Positions 8,407-17,441 of a stretch of 64,000 bases of DNA are shown one piece after another. Each line of letters opens with the position of its first letter. The stretch's first letter is position 1. The stretch is from Hirschia baltica ATCC 49814 (GTDB lineage: Bacteria > Pseudomonadota > Alphaproteobacteria > Caulobacterales > Hyphomonadaceae). The translations under genes were made by a program, and so were the position numbers. Below the pieces are notes generated by a model that saw only the letters and a program-made list of their open reading frames with translations, did no database searches and was not told the origin of the DNA. Where the stretch lies: NCBI RefSeq assembly GCF_000023785.1, contig NC_012982.1, positions 930,001 to 994,000 of the forward strand, given 5' to 3'.

Positions 8407-9876
8407 ATGCCCAGCAGTTTAGATGAAGTCGCTATGAAAAAAAGCACCAAAAAACGTCTCAAAGCTGACCTTGTTGTGATCGGGGCGGGTGCTGGCGGTT
8501 TATCTGCTGCTGCAGGCGCAGCGATGCTTGGCTTGAAAGTTGTGCTCTTTGAAAAAGGGAAGATGGGTGGTGATTGCCTTAACTTTGGGTGTGTTCCGTC
8601 GAAAGCTCTGATCGCTTCAGCAAAACAGGCGCAAGCATTTAGGACTGCAGATAAATTTGGATTGACTTCAGCAGATCCGGGTGTCGATTGGAAGCGTGTT
8701 AAAGAACATATTCAAGGTGCTATCGGCACGATTGAACCAAATGACAGTCAAGAGCGGTTTGAAAGCATGGGCGTTACCGTGATCAGGGAAGAAGCTCATT
8801 TTGTAACAGAGCATGTGATTGCATCTCAAACCACACAGGTGAAAGCGAAACGTATAATTATCGCAACTGGATCGCGGGCGTTGATTCCGCCAATCACCGG
8901 CCTTGAAGATATAGAATATCTGACGAATGAAACACTCTTTGATATTGACGTTTTGCCTGAGCATTTGGCTATTCTCGGCGGCGGGCCAATTGGCATTGAA
9001 ATGGCGCAGGCCTTCCGGCGTTTAGGGGCAAAGGTGACTGTCATTGAGCGCTCTAAAGCGCTTAGTTGTGTAGATGAAGAGCACGCGGCTTTAGCTTTAA
9101 GGAAAATGCGAGAAGAGGGTGTTGAGGTACTTGAACAACATGCGGTAAATGCTGTTTCTACGACGGGGGCAGGCATACGTGTTGAAGTACAAAACGCTGC
9201 GAATGAAGTGTCTGCGTTGACAGCAAGTCATTTACTTGTCGCAACTGGTCGCGTTCAATTTTTCGATACACTAGCGCTGGAGGCGGGCGGCGTTGAATAT
9301 GATCATCTTGGTATCAAGACGAAACCGAATTTACGGTCTGTGTCGAATGGACGTGTATGGGCGCTGGGCGATGCAGCGGGACGCGGACAATTTACGCATC
9401 TAGCAGGTTGGCATGCATCTGTTTTTGTTCGCAATGCGTTGTTTAAGTCTGCAACACGCGCAGATTCTTTGCCTGTGCCAATGGTAACTTATATCTCACC
9501 GGAGATTGGGCAGGTTGGTCTAACGGAAGCTCAGGCACGTAAAGAATATGGTGATAAAGTAAAAGTCTCAAAATTCGAGTTTGATGATATTGACCGGGCT
9601 ATTGCAGAAAAAGATACAGTTGGAGGTGCTAAGATTGTTGCCCTGAAAAATGGGACTGTTCTTGGTGCTTCGATAGTTGGTGAGGGGGCTGGAGATATCA
9701 TTCAGCTTGCGGGACTGGCAATGTCTAATGGTTTAAAAATTAAAGCTCTTACGAATTTCATCTCGCCTTATCCAACACGCACTGAGATACTTAAACGGGC
9801 GGCATCAAAATGGTATGAACCACTTGTATTCGGTAAAAAAGCAAAATTCATAGTAAAGATTCTGCAGGCATTTTGA
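8407..9876 (+). CDS. FAD-dependent pyridine nucleotide-disulfide oxidoreductase (mercuric reductase/lipoamide dehydrogenase-like)
   Basis: This 489-residue class I flavoprotein has the FAD-binding GAGAGGLSAAAGAAMLG, the redox-active disulfide GGDCLNFGCVPSKAL, the NAD(P)-binding GGGPIGIEMAQAFRRLG, and the second FAD motif ALGDAAGRGQFTH. The C-terminal dimerisation domain has SPYPTRTE in place of the lipoamide dehydrogenase HAHPT-type motif, and the protein lacks the C-terminal Cys pair and N-terminal metal-binding domain of true MerA. The electron acceptor is therefore undefined. A nearer start exists at the second Met (residue 10). It closes the DUF547-TVP38 unit and precedes a histidine kinase by 37 bases. 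Confidence 0.88.
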   Translation: MPSSLDEVAMKKSTKKRLKADLVVIGAGAGGLSAAAGAAMLGLKVVLFEKGKMGGDCLNFGCVPSKALIASAKQAQAFRTADKFGLTSADPGVDWKRVKEHIQGAIGTIEPNDSQERFESMGVTVIREEAHFVTEHVIASQTTQVKAKRIIIATGSRALIPPITGLEDIEYLTNETLFDIDVLPEHLAILGGGPIGIEMAQAFRRLGAKVTVIERSKALSCVDEEHAALALRKMREEGVEVLEQHAVNAVSTTGAGIRVEVQNAANEVSALTASHLLVATGRVQFFDTLALEAGGVEYDHLGIKTKPNLRSVSNGRVWALGDAAGRGQFTHLAGWHASVFVRNALFKSATRADSLPVPMVTYISPEIGQVGLTEAQARKEYGDKVKVSKFEFDDIDRAIAEKDTVGGAKIVALKNGTVLGASIVGEGAGDIIQLAGLAMSNGLKIKALTNFISPYPTRTEILKRAASKWYEPLVFGKKAKFIVKILQAF

Positions 9877-9913
9877 TTAGATTTGCCTGACTCGAACAGA
9901 AAAATGGGGATGA

Positions 9914-11440
9914 GTGAAAGAGGAATTTTCTTCTAAGGAAACAAGTAAAAACTTGTTGTCTCTGGACGGAAATCACCCAGCAGGGGCTGGCGTGCACAAG
10001 AGTGGTGTAGAAAATCACAAGAAGAATCGCTTTTTTAAGCTACCCAAATTTGAAACTGGATTACCGGCAAGACTACTGAGTCTTACCGTTGTGTTTGTAC
10101 TGTTGGCAGAATTTCTGATTTTTCTGCCTTCAGTCTCAAAGTTTAGGAATGATTGGTTCGATGAAAGAGTGCAGGCTGCGGAAATAGCAGCAATTGCACT
10201 AGAGGCTGCACCTAACCGTCAAGTATCTCAGGGATTGAGTGAGCGCTTGTTATTTGAAACCCAATTGCTGGCAGTGGCAATGGGGGATGAAGATATGTGG
10301 GAGCTGGTCTTTAGCCCGCAAATGCCTATCGATTCGATACCTGTACCGATGGATTTGCGCGAAGAGCGCGGTTGGGATTCTTTCTTTCGCACTATAGAAC
10401 ATGCAACAGCAAAAGAGGGCCGCATCCTGCGCATTTTATCATCAACCGACAGTGGTAGTGATGATAAATACATTGATATTATTGTGCCTGAAGCTGCTTT
10501 GCGCAGCGATCTATTGGAGTATGCTTACAATATTTTGCTATTGTCTCTGCTTGTTTCAGGGCTAACGGGGGCATTTATTTCATGGTCACTATATCGCTTA
10601 GTGGTAAAGCCTATGATGCGAATTACCAATGCTGTTGCCGATTTTGGCGAAGCGCCTGAACGTCTGGCAGCTTTTAAGCCGTCGGGGCGTCAAGATGAAA
10701 TTGGTAAAGCAGAAAACGCATTGATTGATATGCAGAGTGCAGTTTCTAATTCCTTCCGACAAACAAAACGTCTAGCGGAACTAGGAGAAGCGGTTGCTAA
10801 AATCACCCATGATCTACGCAATTCATTGGCTGTTGCTCGGCTAGCTTCCGATAGTTTAAGGCGTTCAGAAGATCCGCGTGTTCAATCCGTGGCCCCAAGG
10901 TTGGAGAGAGCGATTGAACGTGCCATCGGCCTTGCTGAGTCAACATTATTGTATGGGAAGTCTGACACGCCTAAGGCCAAAATGGCGTCGATTGAAATTC
11001 GAAATATCGTTGAAGAAGCTTTTCTTGAAGGTATATCTGCGTTTGCTGAAATTGATTGGCTAAATGATGTAGATGAAGACATATCTGCATATGCTGATCC
11101 AGATATGTTGCATCGTCTATTATCAAATTTAGTGAGAAATGCAGGCCAAGCTATTTCTGATCACAATATCGAAGCAGGGCTAGTCCGTATTGCTGCGACT
11201 GTTGAGAAAGGGTGGATGCATGTCATTGTTGAAGATAATGGGCCAGGTGTGCCTGTTCACGTCAGGGACAAACTCTTCCTTCCTTTTTCTATCTCTGAAA
11301 ATAAAGGAGGCACAGGGCTAGGGCTTGCGATCACTCGTGAGTTAGCCCTAGCAATGGGAGGAGACGTATATCTAAACCATGATTATGAGCATGGCGCTGC
11401 ATTTGTTGTGAAACTGCAGCGAACAGACCCAAATATCTGA
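9914..11440 (+). CDS. membrane sensor histidine kinase
   Basis: The product is 508 residues. Two transmembrane helices (about residues 52-73, LLSLTVVFVLLAEFLIFLPS, and 203-225) flank a periplasmic sensor region; a HAMP segment (VVKPMMRITNAVADF) follows. The phosphoacceptor is His299 in AKITHDLRNSL; the ATPase domain has NLVRNAGQAI, EDNGPGVP and GGTGLGLAI. The start is GTG at 9914 with GGGGA upstream; overlapping ATG codons are in another frame and stop at once. No cognate response regulator is adjacent. It follows the oxidoreductase gene closely, so it may be cotranscribed and may sense envelope redox or lipid state (inference). Confidence 0.9.
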   Translation: MKEEFSSKETSKNLLSLDGNHPAGAGVHKSGVENHKKNRFFKLPKFETGLPARLLSLTVVFVLLAEFLIFLPSVSKFRNDWFDERVQAAEIAAIALEAAPNRQVSQGLSERLLFETQLLAVAMGDEDMWELVFSPQMPIDSIPVPMDLREERGWDSFFRTIEHATAKEGRILRILSSTDSGSDDKYIDIIVPEAALRSDLLEYAYNILLLSLLVSGLTGAFISWSLYRLVVKPMMRITNAVADFGEAPERLAAFKPSGRQDEIGKAENALIDMQSAVSNSFRQTKRLAELGEAVAKITHDLRNSLAVARLASDSLRRSEDPRVQSVAPRLERAIERAIGLAESTLLYGKSDTPKAKMASIEIRNIVEEAFLEGISAFAEIDWLNDVDEDISAYADPDMLHRLLSNLVRNAGQAISDHNIEAGLVRIAATVEKGWMHVIVEDNGPGVPVHVRDKLFLPFSISENKGGTGLGLAITRELALAMGGDVYLNHDYEHGAAFVVKLQRTDPNI

Positions 11441-11459
11441 TAACAAAATTAAATTTGTA

Positions 11460-13301
11460 TTATTCTCTATTATCGACAGTTGCGACAATTCCTTCACGCC
11501 GGTTATCTGCAGCGCCTTCAAAATGATCGGAGCGGGCAACAATCGTGTGAATACCAGAGTTTTCACCTTCTCGCTCGCGTACGTTATATCCGGCGTCTTT
11601 CAAGGTCGTCGCAGCATTTTGACCGTCAGGAACTCCAATCTCAACATTCACGCTATCGCCTCTAGCTATGATGTTGGGTAGATTAGCTGCTGCTTGAGCA
11701 TCCATTTGCCAATCAAGCACTCCTAGCAATGACTTAGCAGTATAAGCGATGATTGAGTTTCCGCCGGGGGAGCCGGTGACCATGAAGAGATCATCGTTTG
11801 CGTCAAATACGATAGTTGGTGACATAGACGAACGAGGACGTTTATTAGGGGCTGGTGCATTGGCAACTAGCTTGCCATTTATGCGGGGCGTGCGGGCAAA
11901 ATCTGTGAGCTCATTGTTGAGAACAAAACCACCTTCTTCGACCCAGATGGAGGAGCCGAATGGGCTTTCCACCGTAGCTGTCATTGAAACAGCGTTTCCA
12001 TAGATATCCACAATGGAAAGGTGAGTTGTGCCAGGTTTATCGTCACTGGTGTCACGGCCCCACATGTCTATTATTGGTTTGTTGTGCAATATCGCTCCGG
12101 GATCGCCAGCTGTTGGGGATTGTGAGGCTGAAAATCGGTCATTCGCGCGAGCATCAAGATATTTGGGGTTGATCAAATCTTCTGATGGCACTGTAACGAA
12201 ATCTGTATCGGCAACATAGTGATCACGGTCAGCATAAGCGAGGCGTTGTGCATCAACAAAAGCTTTTAAATGTGTATCCGATGGAAAGCTATTTGAATGA
12301 TCAGATGTTGAAAAATCCATACCTTCAGTAAAGCGCTCATATAAGCCGAGGATCATGGGTTGTGTAATACCGCCTGATGACGGCGGCGGTGCTGAACATA
12401 TTTTGTAGGTTTTATATGGTCCGCAGAGTGCATTGCGTTCAACAGCCTCGTATGCGCGGATATCTTTAGCGGTAAGTGCACCAGGAATTTCAGCGGATTT
12501 TACTGCTTTTTCAATTGCGTCAGATAATGGGCCTTCATAAAACCAGTCCGCGCCCTTGGTCGCAATATTCTTCATCAGTTCAGCATAGGCTGGATTTGTG
12601 CGATTATAACCCACCTCTAAAGGGGTGTTGTCAGGGTAAAAATAGGCAGCACTTGCTGTATTGTCATCAAGGTTCATTGCGCCGCGTAGGCGTTCATTGG
12701 AAAGCAATCCATTGAGGCGGGGGGAAACTGGAAATCCGTCACTTGCAAGCTTTTCAGCTGCGCCAAACAAGCTGCTCCATTCAACGATCCCAAAATCTTC
12801 ATAAGCTTGGCCATAGGTGCGTACGATTGAGGGGACACCAACACTTCTGCCGCTTTGCCATGCTGTGACGTAATCCATCGGTTCACCAGCATCATTGAAG
12901 AACAAGTTTTCATCAATGGCGGCAGGCGCAGTCTCGCGTCCATCATACATGCGTGTCGTGCCGCTATTGCGATCATATACCATCATGAAGCCACCACCGC
13001 CTATTCCTGAGCTTTGAGGTTCAACAAGTCCTAGCACAGCATGGGCAGCTATAGCTGCATCAACAGCATGGCCACCACGTTTCAATACGGCTTCAGCGGC
13101 TTTAACGGCATGCGGATTTGCTGCAGTTGCCATTGCTTGACCTGATAGTCGCCAGTTTGACTCTGTAGCGAGTGCATTTGCTTCTCTAGAGATTACCTGT
13201 TCATCGCTAGCATTTTTTGAATCCGAATGGGGTTCATTGATCTGGCAGGCCACAAGCGCTGTCAAAAAACTGGCTGTCATCAAAACGTGTTTAAAGCGCA
13301 T
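11460..13301 (-). CDS. ggt: gamma-glutamyltransferase (lipoprotein)
   Basis: This 613-residue N-terminal nucleophile hydrolase cleaves or transfers the gamma-glutamyl group of glutathione and related peptides. It starts with a lipoprotein signal peptide (LTALVACQ), so it is probably anchored in the envelope. The autoprocessing site and catalytic Thr are in DKPGTTHLSIVD near residue 420; the substrate loop VTGSPGGNSI and the early SSGIGGGGFMMVYD are also intact. It is divergently transcribed from the P1-family peptidase, and converges with the histidine kinase 20 bases away. Confidence 0.93.
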   Translation of the reverse strand: MRFKHVLMTASFLTALVACQINEPHSDSKNASDEQVISREANALATESNWRLSGQAMATAANPHAVKAAEAVLKRGGHAVDAAIAAHAVLGLVEPQSSGIGGGGFMMVYDRNSGTTRMYDGRETAPAAIDENLFFNDAGEPMDYVTAWQSGRSVGVPSIVRTYGQAYEDFGIVEWSSLFGAAEKLASDGFPVSPRLNGLLSNERLRGAMNLDDNTASAAYFYPDNTPLEVGYNRTNPAYAELMKNIATKGADWFYEGPLSDAIEKAVKSAEIPGALTAKDIRAYEAVERNALCGPYKTYKICSAPPPSSGGITQPMILGLYERFTEGMDFSTSDHSNSFPSDTHLKAFVDAQRLAYADRDHYVADTDFVTVPSEDLINPKYLDARANDRFSASQSPTAGDPGAILHNKPIIDMWGRDTSDDKPGTTHLSIVDIYGNAVSMTATVESPFGSSIWVEEGGFVLNNELTDFARTPRINGKLVANAPAPNKRPRSSMSPTIVFDANDDLFMVTGSPGGNSIIAYTAKSLLGVLDWQMDAQAAANLPNIIARGDSVNVEIGVPDGQNAATTLKDAGYNVREREGENSGIHTIVARSDHFEGAADNRREGIVATVDNRE

Positions 13302-13418
13302 ATTGATCGATGTCCCTTAATGTCATTAGTTCGGTTGATCTATTCATGATTGGTATATCAGGATAGATATTTGATCTCTATCCAGAATTCTATGACTTTA
13401 GATAAGTACAGGCACCCT

Positions 13419-14453
13419 ATGACTACAACATGCGTCGGCGCGAAAAATTTAATTACTGATGTGCCTGGAATAAAAGTGGGTAATTCACACGATGAAAAGG
13501 TACTCACAGGAAGCACGGTTATCTTACCTGATGCGCGCGCTGTTTGTGCTGCTGCAATTGCGGGCGGCGGCCCCGGTACACGAGAGACGGATGCTTTAGG
13601 GGCTGACAAACTGGTAGATGCTGTTGATGCTGTCGTTCTTTCTGGTGGTTCTGTTTATGGACTGGCTGCAGCAGATGGTGTTGTAGCAGCGCTTGGCGCT
13701 AAGGGAGAGGGGTTTGGATTGATGGACTTACCCAATGTGCCAAAATCTCCTGTCGTCCCGTCAGCCATCTTATATGACCTTGCGAATGGCGGCGATAAGC
13801 AATGGGGGGAAGATACGCCCTATAGAGCGTTAGGACGTGCCGCTTATATTGATGCATTAAATGCAAAAGATGGACATGCCATTGGGCAAGCTGGTGCGGG
13901 GTTTGGCGCCCGTGCAGGCAATGAGCGTGGAGGATTGGGATCTGCCAGTGTAGTAACGCTGGATGGAATGACGATTGGAGCACTTGTTGGTGTAAACTGT
14001 TTTGGTGCAACACGTATGCCGGGGTGTGATGCTTTTTGGGCCTTTCCCTATGAAATTAAAAATGAGTTTGGCGGTATGCGGCCTCCAGCTGATTTCTCTC
14101 TTGATCCCGATGATTGGGGGGGGGCGAAGATAAATCCCTTAGCAATGCAATCGACTTCTACAGATAGAGAGAATACAACAATTGCCTGTGTTGCAACAGA
14201 TGTCGCTTTAACACCAGCACAAGCCAAGCGGGTGGCTCAAATGGCATTGTCGGGGCTTTCACGTGCGATACGTCCAGTTTTTGCACCATTTGACGGGGAT
14301 GTGGTATTTGTTATGTCGACAGCAAAACAAGCATTGCCTGAGCCTCATCCATTGGTCCTCGCTCGACTCGGTGAGCTTGCGGCCGGGACTTTAGCGCGCG
14401 CTGTTGCACGCGGCGTATTTGAAGCGAATAAATCTATTAAAAAACAGAGCTAG
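13419..14453 (+). CDS. P1 family peptidase (DmpA/NylC-like N-terminal nucleophile hydrolase)
   Basis: The protein of about 344 residues opens with the family hallmark ITDVPGIKVGN and continues with GGGPGTRETDAL, LSGGSVYGLAAADGV, and GFGARAGNERGGLGSASV. Members (DmpA aminopeptidase, beta-aminopeptidases, 6-aminohexanoate oligomer hydrolase) mature by self-cleavage; the exact cleavage residue is not assigned here. The ATG at 13419 begins closest to the conserved core; an in-frame ATG at 13392 is an alternative. No signal peptide is evident. It is divergent from ggt, which suggests a shared role in peptide or amide turnover (inference). Confidence 0.88.
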   Translation: MTTTCVGAKNLITDVPGIKVGNSHDEKVLTGSTVILPDARAVCAAAIAGGGPGTRETDALGADKLVDAVDAVVLSGGSVYGLAAADGVVAALGAKGEGFGLMDLPNVPKSPVVPSAILYDLANGGDKQWGEDTPYRALGRAAYIDALNAKDGHAIGQAGAGFGARAGNERGGLGSASVVTLDGMTIGALVGVNCFGATRMPGCDAFWAFPYEIKNEFGGMRPPADFSLDPDDWGGAKINPLAMQSTSTDRENTTIACVATDVALTPAQAKRVAQMALSGLSRAIRPVFAPFDGDVVFVMSTAKQALPEPHPLVLARLGELAAGTLARAVARGVFEANKSIKKQS

Positions 14454-14532
14454 ATGAAGTTTTTTGACTCAATAGTGATCTTTTTGAAATTTTTACTTGC
14501 ATCCTTTGGGAGGTAACGATAGAAACCGCCTC

Positions 14533-14642
14533 TCAGACGAGATGATGAATGGTTTGGTAGCTCAGTTGGATAGAGCACTTGACTACGAATCAAGGGGTCG
14601 GGGGTTCGAATCCTCCCCAGACCACCATCTCATCTCGTCTGA
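14533..14642 (+). repeat. 13-bp perfect inverted repeat flanking tRNA-Arg
   Basis: TCAGACGAGATGA (14533-14545) and TCATCTCGTCTGA (14630-14642) are exact reverse complements that bracket the tRNA with 5 bases on the 5' side and 2 bases on the 3' side after CCA. In the precursor transcript the leader and trailer would form a 13-bp helix stacked near the acceptor stem. The trailing ACTAATTTTT could make the whole structure act as a terminator or a processing signal. Confidence 0.7.
14551..14627 (+). tRNA. tRNA-Arg (anticodon ACG)
   Basis: This is a complete 77-base cloverleaf. The acceptor stem is GGTTTGG paired with CCAGACC with one G-U, followed by discriminator A and an encoded CCA. The D-arm is GCTCAGTTGGATAGAGC, the anticodon stem is CTTGA/TCAAG with loop CTACGAA (anticodon at 14585-14587), and the T-arm is GGGGGTTCGAATCCTCC. 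It would read CGU, CGC and CGA after A-to-I editing by TadA. No integrase or repeated 3' end suggests use as an attachment site. Confidence 0.97.
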
Positions 14643-14941
14643 CTAATTTTTCAGAAAATTGAACAAATAAAGTAAGTAGACCTTCAAGCTTGTAAAGACA
14701 ATGTGCACGCATCCTTTGAAGCAGCTATCAGCCATGAAACTTGCGACGTTCATTTCTAATGCATGGCTGTAATCATTCAATACATCGGTTGAAGTCAGAA
14801 CTAAGTCTATGCGATTTGTATAATAGAAGTCTTTATCTGAAATTCCAAATCAAAAGGTCGCTTAAATCCGGTATTGCTTTTATCCCTAAATTCACGACTG
14901 TGGGGAAGGAAGAATGATATAAATTGCTGGATCATTCCCTG
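14643..14941. other. intergenic stretch without recognised gene
   Basis: About 300 AT-rich bases between the tRNA structure and the S9 peptidase terminator hold no reading frame with coding character and no RNA family that I recognise. I see nothing further in it. Confidence 0.5.
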
Positions 14942-14984
14942 AGCTTAAAATGAAAAGGGCTTGGTTTGATGCCAAGCCCTTTTC
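14942..14984 (-). terminator. intrinsic terminator of the S9 peptidase gene
   Basis: A 13-bp perfect stem (14952-14964 with 14972-14984, core AAAGGGCTTGG) with a seven-base loop is followed on the minus strand by ATTTTAAG. It lies 10 bases beyond the peptidase stop codon. Confidence 0.75.
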
Positions 14985-14994
14985 GTAGGTTTTT

Positions 14995-16998
14995 TTAGTT
15001 GCTAAAACAGCGGTTGTCCAAGAAATCATCAATTGCATTAAAGCTTGTGTTGAAGTTTTCAGGCCACCAAGGATTGCTGTGTGGCATGTCTTTCACAACA
15101 ACCAATTCAGCATCCACTTTGTCTTTTACTTTGTTGTAAAAATCAGTTGAGTGGAAAAGTGGCACACGCACATCGCGATCACCGTGGAAAATCAGTATTG
15201 GAATGTTTGCTTTATCTGTGTTCTCTATCGGGTCCATGCCTGTCACAGTGTGGCCTTGAATAGCACGCTGGATGCGGTCATTGCTCCAAAGTGCGCCTAC
15301 TCGTTCTAAATTGGCAACACCTGCACCCGCAATGGCACATTGATAAGGGCTATTCTCACGAACAGTTGCTGCAAATGCTGCAAAGCCTCCGTATGAATAT
15401 CCCATCATGACGAGTTTATTTGGATCGGCAATGCCTTCTTGAACAAGCCAAGCAGCTCCATCGTCTTTATCATCCTGCATTTTCTGCCCCCACTCATTGT
15501 CACCTGCTAACCAAAGACTGTGGCCCCAGCCCCGAGAACCGCGATATTGAGGTTTAAGAACTGCGTAACCACGAGATGTAAAAAAGTGCACCCATGTGTC
15601 GCCGCCGCCGGAGGATTGTGCATAATCACGCGCCCAAGGCCCCCCGTGTGGCATAATAACTGTTGGAACCGGGCCATCACCGTTTTTCCAACCTGGAGGT
15701 TTTGCTAGAAATGCCGGAATCTTCATTCCATCACGAGCATTGTAATAAACAAGTTCAGTTGGTCCGATGTCCTGAGGTAAAATCCATGGACGTGACGCGC
15801 CAATGAGTTCCGGTACCTTACGGTCGCGTAGCAAATAATAAGTTGCCGTGTCGACTGTGCTACCGGTTATAAAGAGGACTTTGGAAAAGTCTTCTGTATA
15901 TTCTCTGATAGTGATCGTTTTGCCTGGAAATGCTGATTTTAATCCTTCGTGAATAGCATAAAGATCCTCATCAACATAGTAAACTTCCTCATCCGCGGCA
16001 TCATAGAAGACAGCTAACAGTTTGTTGAAGTTATTAGGTTTCCGGCCAAGTGATATGCCTGTGACAGAGAAATCAGGGTGCGCAAAAAGTGGTTGATCAT
16101 CAAACTTTTTAGCTTTTGCGTCATACATGTAAAGCGCAGATTTATCGCTGAATTGATCAGTCACAACATAATATTTACCTGATGTTTCATCTTTTCCAAC
16201 AACATCAATTGTATTGCGTTTTGAAGATGTCCAAGTTAGTTGGCTGTGCTCTTCAAACTCACCTGCATCATTAACAATGAGAGTGGTGAAATAATATTCT
16301 CCATCTGCTAGATTATCTAGACGCTGTTTGGTCAACAATTCGCCTGTTCGAGTATCTATCAATCCGAGGCTATCAGTGGCGTTTTCGCGAAAAATAAGCT
16401 TATAAGAATCCTTTTTCAAATCATAAACGAGGTATTCGGTAAATTCCCACTCTTTACTTACGCGGCTTACGACAACTCTAGTATCATCCAGCGGTAGATC
16501 CGCAACGATGCCACCAACGTCAGACACTTTCGCGCAAGTTTCTAAGATCCCATTTCCAGTCTTAACTGGCTCAAAAGGTTCATCAAACTTTTTCATTTTG
16601 ATGTCTGTCATATAAGTTTTTTGAATGAAGGTTTTAGTCGCGCCTGTGGACTTTCCTTCGATACATCCATACATCGCGCCAGTCCAAGCTTGGTTGGCAC
16701 GAACAAGAATTTTACCCGCCTTAAATGCGGATGCACCGATGAATTTCATCTTGTCATTGGATGGCGTAAATGTTGGCGCTGATCCTGGTTTTGTGAGATC
16801 CCAAACAGCGACACCACGGTCTGTTCCGTCGTTTCCGGGAGGGGTCATAAGGCCCACAAGAAATTTCCCATCAGGGGACATGTCCAGCGAAGACATGGCT
16901 GGGTATCGCCCTAAATCCTCGACAGGAATTTGCGCGTTTGCACCCCATGTTATTGATATCGCCGCAAACGCAAAAGCCATAGACTTTAATAATTTCAT
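14995..16998 (-). CDS. secreted S9 family prolyl oligopeptidase-type peptidase
   Basis: The product is 667 residues with a signal peptide ending GANAQ. A beta-propeller-like N-terminal region precedes the alpha/beta hydrolase domain, which has the oxyanion segment MPHGGPWARD, the nucleophile in MMGYSYGGFAAF, the acid in FHGDRDVRVP and the catalytic His in DMPHSNPWW. The order and spacing fit acylaminoacyl or dipeptidyl peptidases of family S9. It is divergent from a TonB-dependent receptor with 443 bases between, so the two probably cooperate in uptake and breakdown of peptides (inference from context). Confidence 0.9.
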   Translation of the reverse strand: MKLLKSMAFAFAAISITWGANAQIPVEDLGRYPAMSSLDMSPDGKFLVGLMTPPGNDGTDRGVAVWDLTKPGSAPTFTPSNDKMKFIGASAFKAGKILVRANQAWTGAMYGCIEGKSTGATKTFIQKTYMTDIKMKKFDEPFEPVKTGNGILETCAKVSDVGGIVADLPLDDTRVVVSRVSKEWEFTEYLVYDLKKDSYKLIFRENATDSLGLIDTRTGELLTKQRLDNLADGEYYFTTLIVNDAGEFEEHSQLTWTSSKRNTIDVVGKDETSGKYYVVTDQFSDKSALYMYDAKAKKFDDQPLFAHPDFSVTGISLGRKPNNFNKLLAVFYDAADEEVYYVDEDLYAIHEGLKSAFPGKTITIREYTEDFSKVLFITGSTVDTATYYLLRDRKVPELIGASRPWILPQDIGPTELVYYNARDGMKIPAFLAKPPGWKNGDGPVPTVIMPHGGPWARDYAQSSGGGDTWVHFFTSRGYAVLKPQYRGSRGWGHSLWLAGDNEWGQKMQDDKDDGAAWLVQEGIADPNKLVMMGYSYGGFAAFAATVRENSPYQCAIAGAGVANLERVGALWSNDRIQRAIQGHTVTGMDPIENTDKANIPILIFHGDRDVRVPLFHSTDFYNKVKDKVDAELVVVKDMPHSNPWWPENFNTSFNAIDDFLDNRCFSN

Positions 16999-17441
16999 TC
17001 TTCACCTCAGAAACGTTTTATGGAATGCAACCAGAATATTAGATGCAGCTTGTAGATTGTGTTTTATAGCAACCGCAAGTGTAGTTTTTAAACTCCAAAA
17101 TCTTACATGCGTAAAATTTCAGACAGACTCATTCCATATAATTTTAGAAATATCAAATATGACATTCGTAGAGATTAGTCGATATCTATCGTGATATCGG
17201 CTCGTGGCGCTTAAAATTTGCATAATTTGTAGCTAATTAGTCACATTTTCTAGCAAATGACATGAATCGAAGCTTTTTTTGTTCCTCTCTAAGTTTTTAC
17301 ACCTTGGCAAATTAAATTTGAAATGCGAACTTTGTGGCAGTTCTGTGTCATTGGGGCATTCTTTGACATAAAATCCTGGGAAACTAATCCCAAACATTCA
17401 TCAATAATATATATATTGATTAACATGGGTCTTTAACTTAA
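16999..17441. promoter_or_regulatory. divergent promoter region between S9 peptidase and TonB receptor
   Basis: This 443-base AT-rich region holds no gene. Near the receptor start there are two symmetrical elements: TGGGA-N6-TCCCA at 17377-17392 and ATCAATA-N7-TATTGAT at 17400-17420, the latter ending 21 bases before the ATG at 17442. A TTGACA hexamer lies at about 17363-17368 without a convincing -10 partner. The palindromes are candidate operators; the regulator is unknown. Confidence 0.4.

Noticed and set aside
8407-9876. Mercury resistance (true mercuric reductase)
   Set aside because: The C-terminal Cys pair, the N-terminal metal-binding domain and other mer genes are absent.
14551-14627. 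tRNA as an integration site of a genomic island
   Set aside because: No integrase is nearby and no duplicate of the tRNA 3' end was noticed downstream in the window.
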